A stretch of 10,544 bases of DNA from Thermoleophilia bacterium (GTDB lineage: Bacteria; Actinomycetota; Thermoleophilia; Gaiellales; Gaiellaceae). Shown one piece after another: positions 6,244 to 10,544 of this stretch. Below the pieces are notes generated by a model. It was not told where the DNA came from. It made no database searches and was given only the letters and a program-made list of their open reading frames with translations. Location: the NCBI GenBank assembly GCA_016844515.1, contig JAERMP010000049.1:1-10544 (forward strand), in the 5' to 3' direction. Position 1 is the first letter of the stretch; each line of letters opens with the position of its first letter. The position numbers and the translations under genes were made by a program.

Positions 6244-6400
6244 ATGATTGATGCCACGACCTCACGCGTCCGGATGCGCGATCTGGCGCGTCGGGGCCGC
6301 GTAGCGTCCTCGCGCCGGGCGCGCGCTTCGCGACGGGAAAGCGGCAGCGAGGCGGCCAGCTCACGCCCCGGAGTCGGCGATCTCATGGCATCAATCATCT
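6242..6400. repeat. 159-bp intergenic element with 15-bp perfect terminal inverted repeats (MITE-like)
   Basis: AGATGATTGATGCCA at 6242-6256 is the exact reverse complement of TGGCATCAATCATCT at 6386-6400. Just inside lie two related 24-base stretches in direct orientation (6261-6284 and 6360-6383), 17 of 24 bases identical, both starting CTCACGC and ending GCGATCT. The 7-base direct repeat TGCTCCA flanks the element (6231-6237 and 6403-6409), with four and two bases between it and the arms. No coding potential is evident inside. It fits a small non-autonomous mobile element or a structured RNA/regulatory unit. It supplies the stop of the gene on its left and ends just before the start of the gene on its right. 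Confidence 0.55.
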
Positions 6401-6401
6401 G

Positions 6402-7781
6402 ATGCTCCACACACGTCACGGCTGGTGGCTCGAGGAGGCCGGCGAGGTGACTCCAACCCGGCCCTTGGAGGGAGACGCGACGGGGGACGTCGTCATCGTC
6501 GGAGGCGGGTATCTCGGGCTATGGACGGCGTGGCATCTGCTCGTCCTCGAGCCCGAGCTCGACATCGTCGTGCTGGAGGCGGCGGTCTGCGGGCGCGGAC
6601 CGAGCGGCCGGAACGGCGGCTTCTGCGAGACGCTCTGGGGCGACGCACCGACCCTTCGCGAGAAAGCTGGTGACGCGGCCGCGCTCGCCGTCTGCCGTGC
6701 GTCGGAGGACGCGGTGCGCGGAATCGGCGCGTGGTGCGAGACGAACGAGGTCGACGCCTGGTACCGACGGGCGCCCATGCTCCGCGTGGCGACCACCGAG
6801 TCGCAGATCGGGTCGTGGGACGAGATCGTGGATGCCGTCGCTGCCCTCGGTGCGGCGGAGGAAGTCGTGTCGGTCTCTGCCGAAGAGGTGCGAGCTCGCT
6901 GCGCCTCTCAGCTCTTTCTCGGCGGCGCGCTCTATCGCCTCAACGCGACGGTGCAGCCCGGTCGGCTTGCGCTCGGGCTCCGCGCGAAGCTCCTCGAGCG
7001 CGGGGTCCGGATCCACGAAAGAACAGAGGTCACACGGCTCCACCGCGACGGCGACGTGGAAACCCGAGCGGGGCGCGTGCGGGCGAACGCTGCCGTTCTC
7101 GCCGTCAACTCGGCGGCGGTCGGTTTCCCCGGCTACCGACTCTCGCTCGCCGTCGCATCAAGCCACATCGTGCTCACGGAGCCGATCCCCGAAGTGCTCG
7201 AGGAGCTCGGCTGGACGGGCGGCGAGGCCATCGTCGACAGCCGCACGCTCGTCCACTACACCCGCACGACGCGTGACGGCCGGATCGTCTTCGGCTGGGG
7301 CGGCGGCGCCATGGGATTCGGAGGACGAGCCGCAGATCGACTCGAGTTCGATCCAGGCGTAATCGCACGAACCCAGGAAAGCCTCGTCCGCTTCTTCCCA
7401 CAGCTGCGCGATCGCGCGGTGACGCACGCGTGGGGCGGCCCGATCGACGTCTCCCCGAGCCACGTGCCGATCTTCGGAAGCCGTGGACGTGTCCACCATG
7501 GCTTCGGCTTCACGGGGAACGGCGTCGGGCCGTCGTACCTCGGCGGCGAGATCCTGGCGCGGCTGGCGCTCGACCGCCGGGACGAGCGAACGCAACTCGC
7601 GATCGTCGAGCCCGGTCGAAAGTTCTTCCCGCCAGAACCGTTTCGCTACGTGGGCGGCTCACTGATCAGGCGAGCGCTCCTGGCGAAGGACGCAGCCGAG
7701 GACGCGGGGCGGAAGCCGGGCGCGGCAACGCGGTTCGTCGCGTCCCTCCCCCGCCGCCTCGGCCTCCGGCTCCCACGCTAG
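6402..7781 (+). CDS. FAD-dependent oxidoreductase, DAO family (PuuB-like amine/amino-acid oxidase)
   Basis: A flavoenzyme of the D-amino-acid-oxidase fold, expected to oxidise a secondary amine or amino acid. The 459-residue product opens with HGWWLEEAGE, typical of gamma-glutamylputrescine-oxidase-like members. Next come the FAD-binding Rossmann motif VIVGGGYLGLW (31-41), Glu59 at the end of the second strand to hold the ribose, and GPSGRNGGF (66-74) beside the flavin. The C-terminal FAD-closing segment is PIDVSPSHVPIFG followed by GFGFTGNGVGPSYLGGEILA. The extra N-terminus before the Rossmann strand and the overall length agree with this subgroup. The start ATG 6402 is two bases after the inverted-repeat element and has no ribosome site, so its expression may depend on that element or on an upstream transcript. 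Exact substrate is unknown; PuuB-like is a family statement. Confidence 0.88.
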   Translation: MLHTRHGWWLEEAGEVTPTRPLEGDATGDVVIVGGGYLGLWTAWHLLVLEPELDIVVLEAAVCGRGPSGRNGGFCETLWGDAPTLREKAGDAAALAVCRASEDAVRGIGAWCETNEVDAWYRRAPMLRVATTESQIGSWDEIVDAVAALGAAEEVVSVSAEEVRARCASQLFLGGALYRLNATVQPGRLALGLRAKLLERGVRIHERTEVTRLHRDGDVETRAGRVRANAAVLAVNSAAVGFPGYRLSLAVASSHIVLTEPIPEVLEELGWTGGEAIVDSRTLVHYTRTTRDGRIVFGWGGGAMGFGGRAADRLEFDPGVIARTQESLVRFFPQLRDRAVTHAWGGPIDVSPSHVPIFGSRGRVHHGFGFTGNGVGPSYLGGEILARLALDRRDERTQLAIVEPGRKFFPPEPFRYVGGSLIRRALLAKDAAEDAGRKPGAATRFVASLPRRLGLRLPR

Positions 7782-7812
7782 ATGCTCTACGGAGCAGCGA
7801 GTACAAGTCGAA

Positions 7813-7823
7813 GCTCGTCGAGC
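7813..7823. promoter_or_regulatory. 5-1-5 palindrome upstream of the VOC gene
   Basis: GCTCG-T-CGAGC lies inside a wider inverted repeat CTCTAC (7785-7790) / GTAGAG (7825-7830) in the 60-bp gap between the FAD oxidase and the VOC gene. It could be an operator or an RNA stem. TAGAGT (7826-7831), a possible -10 box, begins three bases after it. Short palindromes are common in GC-rich DNA, so this is weak. Confidence 0.25.
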
Positions 7824-7841
7824 AGTAGAGTCGGGAGGCCG

Positions 7842-8426
7842 ATGCGGAAGCTCCAGAGTCAGGGCGTCCACCACATCACGCTCATCGGGGCCGACCGCCA
7901 GACGTCGATCGACTTCTGGGAGGGCGTCCTCGGGATGCCCTTCGTCTTCGAGCAGCCGAACCTCGACAATGCGGCGGAGAGCCACCTCTACTTCGACCCG
8001 GGCGACGGGCGGCTCATCACCATCTTCACTAGCGAAGAGCGCGAGCCGGATCCCACCCGCACCGCAACGGACATCGGCTGCGTGCAGCACATCGCGTTCT
8101 CGCTCTCGCAGGCGACCTTCCAGCAGGCGGTGGAACGCCTCGACGAGCGCGGCATCGGGCACTCGGGCGTCAAGGACCGAGGCTTCATGGACTCGATCTA
8201 CTTCGAGGATCCGCTCGGCCTCCTGATCGAGCTCGCGTCGTATCGCTTCGAACCGCCGTTCGGGTATACGCATTCCGACGTGCTGCTCGAGGCGCACAAG
8301 ATCCGAGTGGGCCACGGTGACCACCACATCGCCCAGGATCACCTCGCGGACGCAATCGAGACGCTCGTCGAGCGATCGCGGGCGTCGCTCTCGGACGATC
8401 GCTCGCCAAAGAACCCGTACCGCTAA
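7842..8426 (+). CDS. VOC-superfamily metalloprotein (glyoxalase/ring-cleaving dioxygenase-like)
   Basis: A cytoplasmic vicinal-oxygen-chelate protein of 194 residues. Paired beta-alpha-beta-beta-beta modules are visible: QGVHHITLIGADRQTSIDFWEGVLG (7-31) and CVQHIAFSLSQATFQQAVERLDERG (80-104). Candidate metal ligands are His10 or His11, His83 and Glu130 in GLLIELASYR, the two-His-one-Glu set of the superfamily; YFEDPLG just before it is typical of glyoxalase/extradiol-dioxygenase members. About 60 residues follow the VOC core, with an acidic/histidine stretch (GHGDHHIAQDH), which is longer than the plain fold. ATG 7842 was chosen because the fold begins seven residues later; GGGAGG is only three bases upstream and TAGAGT ten bases upstream. 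An in-frame ATG at 7782 adds an implausible serine-rich lead. The GST-fold gene follows after 21 bases, suggesting a shared transcript. The reaction is unknown. Confidence 0.85.
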   Translation: MRKLQSQGVHHITLIGADRQTSIDFWEGVLGMPFVFEQPNLDNAAESHLYFDPGDGRLITIFTSEEREPDPTRTATDIGCVQHIAFSLSQATFQQAVERLDERGIGHSGVKDRGFMDSIYFEDPLGLLIELASYRFEPPFGYTHSDVLLEAHKIRVGHGDHHIAQDHLADAIETLVERSRASLSDDRSPKNPYR

Positions 8427-8447
8427 CGAACCAGGAGGATCGACGAC

Positions 8448-9140
8448 ATGGCTACCAATACGCTGAGCATCCTGAAGCCGAGCGTCAACAACATGGCGAC
8501 TCGGATCTTCGTCCGCGCCGCCGGGCTCGACTACGAAGAGCTGGACGTGTGGGGGAAGAAGTCGACGCCGGAGTTCCTCGCGAAGGACCCGGCCGACCTC
8601 ACGCCGCTGCTCGAAGAGGCGGGACTGCCGAAGGGCTCGCTCTGGGAGAGCTGCGCGATCATGCAGTACCTCTGCAACAAGCACGGCCTCGACCAGTTCT
8701 ACCCCTCGGACCCGGGCGAGCGCGCCATGGTCGACAGCGCGATGTTCTACCTGACGGGCACGCTCTATCCGCTTCTCGCGCGCGCGACCTATCCGGCACT
8801 CGGCTTCGGGCAGTATCCGGGCGAGGTCGCGACGTCGGACGCCGACGACGAGATGAAGGCGAAGGCGCAGAAGGACGCCGAAGCCGCACTCGCCGGGCCG
8901 CTCGAGGTCCTCCGCGAGTGGTTCCTCGGCGGAAAGCAGTTCATCGGCGGTGACACCCCATCGATCGCCGACATGCGCTTCGCCGCAACGCTCGAGTTCC
9001 TCCGCGCGATCGACTACGACTTCCCGGCCTGGGCCGAGGAGTACATGACCGCGATGGAGACGACGCTCGGCGACGCCTACTCGGAGCCTGCGGCGGACGT
9101 GCGCGGCTACATCGACTACGTGCGGTCGCAGAGTGGGTGA
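8448..9140 (+). CDS. Glutathione S-transferase-fold protein
   Basis: A soluble 230-residue protein with the GST layout. The N-terminal thioredoxin-like domain (1-80) opens with SILKPSVNNMATRIFVRAAGLDYEELDVW, and ESCAIMQYL (67-75) is the Glu-Ser pair that binds the gamma-glutamyl group of glutathione in true GSTs. The helical C-terminal domain has GDTPSIADMRFAA, the conserved N-capping box and folding motif. A Ser/Asn-rich turn (PSVNNM, 11-16) stands where the catalytic Ser/Cys would be expected. The ATG has the best ribosome site of a main gene here, AGGAGG (8433-8438) with nine-base spacing. It follows the VOC gene by 21 bases; VOC plus GST pairs occur in aromatic ring-cleavage and isomerisation pathways, but that role is inference. 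Actinobacteria mostly use mycothiol, so the thiol cofactor is in doubt. Confidence 0.87.
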   Translation: MATNTLSILKPSVNNMATRIFVRAAGLDYEELDVWGKKSTPEFLAKDPADLTPLLEEAGLPKGSLWESCAIMQYLCNKHGLDQFYPSDPGERAMVDSAMFYLTGTLYPLLARATYPALGFGQYPGEVATSDADDEMKAKAQKDAEAALAGPLEVLREWFLGGKQFIGGDTPSIADMRFAATLEFLRAIDYDFPAWAEEYMTAMETTLGDAYSEPAADVRGYIDYVRSQSG

Positions 9141-9149
9141 GCCCTGGTG

Positions 9150-9164
9150 GCGTCGCTATGACGC
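9150..9164 (+). terminator. Weak hairpin after the GST gene
   Basis: GCGTC (9150-9154), loop GCTAT, GACGC (9160-9164) lies ten bases after the GST stop. The 5-bp stem and absence of a T-run make it a poor intrinsic terminator; it is recorded because it is the only stem in the right place. Confidence 0.2.
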
Positions 9165-9191
9165 GAATCTGCCAGTTCTTCGCTAAACGTA

Positions 9192-9238
9192 GGCGCACGG
9201 CAGGACTCGAACCTGCGACCCGCGGATTAGAAGTCCGC
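9192..9238 (-). pseudogene. 3' fragment of tRNA-Arg (anticodon TCT), likely attachment-site remnant
   Basis: On the minus strand, GCGGA-CTTCTAA-TCCGC forms a perfect anticodon arm with anticodon TCT. It is followed by a short variable region, a perfect T arm (GCAGG-TTCGAGT-CCTGC) and the 3' acceptor strand CGTGCGC (9199-9193). The 5' half is absent: upstream of the anticodon stem there is no D arm and no GCGCACG strand to pair with the acceptor. The match to a normal tRNA breaks at about the 3' side of the D stem. A tRNA copy running from the anticodon arm to the 3' end is what site-specific integration by tyrosine integrases leaves at one end of an island. No integrase is in the window. Confidence 0.7.
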
Positions 9239-9310
9239 CGTCTTGTTTACGAAAACGCCGGTTGGGCCTTCCAGTGTTGCCTCCGGCAGGCCGGCACTCC
9301 CGCTTCGGCG

Positions 9311-9345
9311 GTGCGCCATCGCGCACGCAGCGCGGGTCGTCCCGC
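9311..9345. repeat. Two adjacent GC-rich hairpins upstream of the ProV-type gene
   Basis: GTGCGC-CATC-GCGCAC (9311-9326) is a 6-bp stem; GCGGG-TCGT-CCCGC (9332-9345) is a 5-bp stem six bases later. They lie between the tRNA fragment and the promoter at 9355. No T-run follows. They could be the terminator region of something lost or simply the effect of very high GC. Confidence 0.3.
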
Positions 9346-9354
9346 CCGCAAAGG

Positions 9355-9383
9355 TGGACATGACTCGGGACGGGTGATATATC
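9355..9383 (+). promoter_or_regulatory. Promoter of the ProV-type ABC operon
   Basis: -35 TGGACA (9355-9360), 17-base spacer, -10 TATATC (9378-9383), the latter inside the 10-bp palindrome TGATATATCA (9375-9384). Expected transcription start is about 9390, so only a few bases precede the ATG at 9396; there is no ribosome site, as expected for a nearly leaderless message. The distance from -10 to start codon (12 bases) equals that of the other ABC operon in this window. Confidence 0.5.
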
Positions 9384-9395
9384 AGCGGCGCACGC

Positions 9396-10478
9396 ATGAC
9401 GGAGACGGCCGAGACTGCTCTCGCACCTAGGCAGCACCGAATCGATCGCTCGAGCCCTCCCGTCATTCGCGCCACCGGGGTCTGGAAGGTCTTCGGCTCG
9501 AGCCCCGAGAAGCTCGTCGGATCGCCGGACGCGTACCTTCCGCGTGGAGAGCTTCGCGAGAAGACGGGCTGCGTCGTCGCGGTACGCGACGTGTCGATCG
9601 AGGTGTGGCCTGGCGAGGTGTTCGTCGTCATGGGTCTGTCGGGCTCCGGCAAGTCGACGCTCGTGCGGACGCTCATCCGGCTGATCGAGCCGACCGCAGG
9701 CACGATCGAGATCGACGGCCATGACGTCTCGGCTGCAGGAACTGCCGAGCTGCGCGAGCTCCGACGCAACTCCGTGTCGATGGTGTTCCAACACTTCGGG
9801 CTACTCGCTCACCGTCGCGTGATCGACAACGTCGCCTTCGGGCTCGAGGTCAAGGGAATGGGGAAAGCGGAGCGCCTTGCGCGCGCATCCGAAGTACTGA
9901 AGCTCGTCGGGCTCGAGGACGCTGCGAATCAATTCCCCGACCAACTCTCGGGCGGCATGCAGCAGCGCGTGGGCGTCGCGCGCGCTTTCGCGGGCAATCC
10001 CCAGGTGATGCTCTACGACGAGCCCTTCAGCGCCCTCGACCCGCTCATCCGCCGGGACATGCAGGACGAGGTGTGCCGTCTCCAGGAGGAGACGGGCAAG
10101 ACGATGGTCTTCATCACGCACGACCTCGCCGAGGCGCTCAGGCTCGGCGATCGCATCGCGATCATGCGCGACGGAGGGATCGTGCAGCTCGGCACCCCCG
10201 AGGAGATCGTGGGAGCGCCTGCCGACGACTACGTCGAGAACTTCGTGCGAGACGTCCCGCGAAGCCACGTGCTGACGCTGCGGTGGATCATGCGCGATCC
10301 GGAGCCGAACGAGGCGACAGACGGGCCGCAGCTCGACGTGACGACGACGGTGCGAAACGCGATTCCGGTCGTTGCTGCGAGTGAGCGACCCGTGTGTGCG
10401 GTGGAGAACGGCCGCGTCGTGGGAATGGTCGACCGCGACGCGGTGCTAACGGCAATCGCAGGCGAGGGAGGCGACTGA
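9396..10478 (+). CDS. proV: Betaine/proline-type ABC importer ATP-binding protein (ProV/OpuAA family)
   Basis: The ATPase of a compatible-solute (glycine betaine, proline betaine or choline) importer, 360 residues. It has the subfamily's signature insertion between the first strand and Walker [19 protein letters not shown] followed by [14 protein letters not shown] (32-66). Walker A is [10 protein letters not shown] (79-88), the Q-loop [19 protein letters not shown] (131-149), the signature [14 protein letters not shown] (184-197), Walker B VMLYDE (204-209) and the switch His242. After residue 290 comes a short domain ending [21 protein letters not shown], which looks like one CBS-type half rather than the two tandem CBS domains that sense ionic strength in OpuA; osmotic gating may therefore be reduced or lost. 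The stop overlaps the permease ATG by one base (TGATG). The exact substrate is not shown by the sequence. Confidence 0.93.
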   Translation: MTETAETALAPRQHRIDRSSPPVIRATGVWKVFGSSPEKLVGSPDAYLPRGELREKTGCVVAVRDVSIEVWPGEVFVVMGLSGSGKSTLVRTLIRLIEPTAGTIEIDGHDVSAAGTAELRELRRNSVSMVFQHFGLLAHRRVIDNVAFGLEVKGMGKAERLARASEVLKLVGLEDAANQFPDQLSGGMQQRVGVARAFAGNPQVMLYDEPFSALDPLIRRDMQDEVCRLQEETGKTMVFITHDLAEALRLGDRIAIMRDGGIVQLGTPEEIVGAPADDYVENFVRDVPRSHVLTLRWIMRDPEPNEATDGPQLDVTTTVRNAIPVVAASERPVCAVENGRVVGMVDRDAVLTAIAGEGGD

Positions 10479-10544
10479 TGTCCGTCGCCGCCGCCGAGAT
10501 CACGATTGCGGCTCCCGTGCTCAGCCACCGGCCGTGGTGGCGAG
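10478..10544 (+). CDS. N-terminus of the next ABC-operon gene, probably permease (partial)
   Basis: ATG 10478 overlaps the ATPase stop by one base, and the frame stays open to the end of the window: [19 protein letters not shown] then WWR, 22 residues visible. In ProV-type operons the ProW/OpuAB permease follows directly, and translational coupling of this kind is usual. The visible residues are a soluble N-terminal tail and do not by themselves identify the family; the call rests on position. Confidence 0.6.
   Translation, partial: MSVAAAEITIAAPVLSHRPWWR

Noticed and set aside
9227..9360. Possible 44-residue minus-strand protein (starting MSTFAGG) ending in the tRNA-Arg anticodon loop
   Set aside because: No ribosome site and no recognisable motif; it could be the end of a lost mobile-element gene, but nothing supports that.
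9137..9430. Plus-strand frame containing GLEPATRGLEVRR
   Set aside because: This peptide arises whenever the antisense of a tRNA T and anticodon arm is translated; it marks the tRNA-Arg fragment, not a protein.
1..10544. CRISPR array, defence system, toxin-antitoxin pair or biosynthetic cluster
   Set aside because: No regularly spaced repeats beyond the two-copy edge repeat, and every substantial gene belongs to transport, housekeeping or general metabolic families.

Overview
The window is high-GC DNA with GTG and TTG starts. Several genes lack a Shine-Dalgarno sequence but carry a TAnnnT-type -10 hexamer a few bases before the start codon. It also has RsgA, polar amino-acid and betaine-type ABC transporters, a PuuB-like FAD oxidase, and tRNA genes without an encoded CCA. 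Together these suggest a high-GC actinobacterium, possibly of the Thermoleophilia (Gaiellales/Solirubrobacterales) kind. That placement is inference from style, not from a marker gene.

Layout. 1-890 is a low-density, accessory-looking stretch. It holds a small secreted protein of unknown function (237-659), with noticeably more A/T than its neighbours, and a decayed reading frame resembling the N-terminal part of an excisionase-type DNA-binding protein (694-858). 890-2072 (minus) encodes the ribosome-maturation GTPase RsgA, preceded by a 16-codon open frame with a strong ribosome binding site. Between rsgA and the next operon lie two back-to-back sigma70-like promoters, one with a perfect 6-1-6 palindrome in its spacer. 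2176-5321 is a complete polar amino-acid ABC importer in the order ATPase, binding protein, permease, permease. It has ATGA overlaps at two junctions and a long GC-rich hairpin at the third. 5352-5762 is a hotdog thioesterase, followed by tRNA-His and a small four-helix membrane protein. 6242-6400 is a 159-bp intergenic element bounded by 15-bp perfect inverted repeats. 6402-9140 holds an FAD-dependent amine/amino-acid oxidase, a VOC-fold metalloenzyme and a glutathione S-transferase-fold protein, all on the plus strand. 9192-9238 (minus) is the 3' part only of a tRNA-Arg(TCT), the classic form of an integrative-element attachment-site remnant. From 9396 a ProV/OpuAA-type ATPase starts a second ABC operon, whose permease gene runs off the end of the window.

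How it fits together. Most of the window is nutrient uptake (amino acids, then quaternary amines) plus oxidative breakdown of amines, with housekeeping genes (rsgA, tRNA-His) between. I found no CRISPR array, defence cassette, toxin-antitoxin pair, intact transposase or biosynthetic cluster. The least-explained signals are the inverted-repeat element at 6242-6400, the tRNA-Arg fragment, the short frame ahead of rsgA and the palindromic promoter at 2135-2163.
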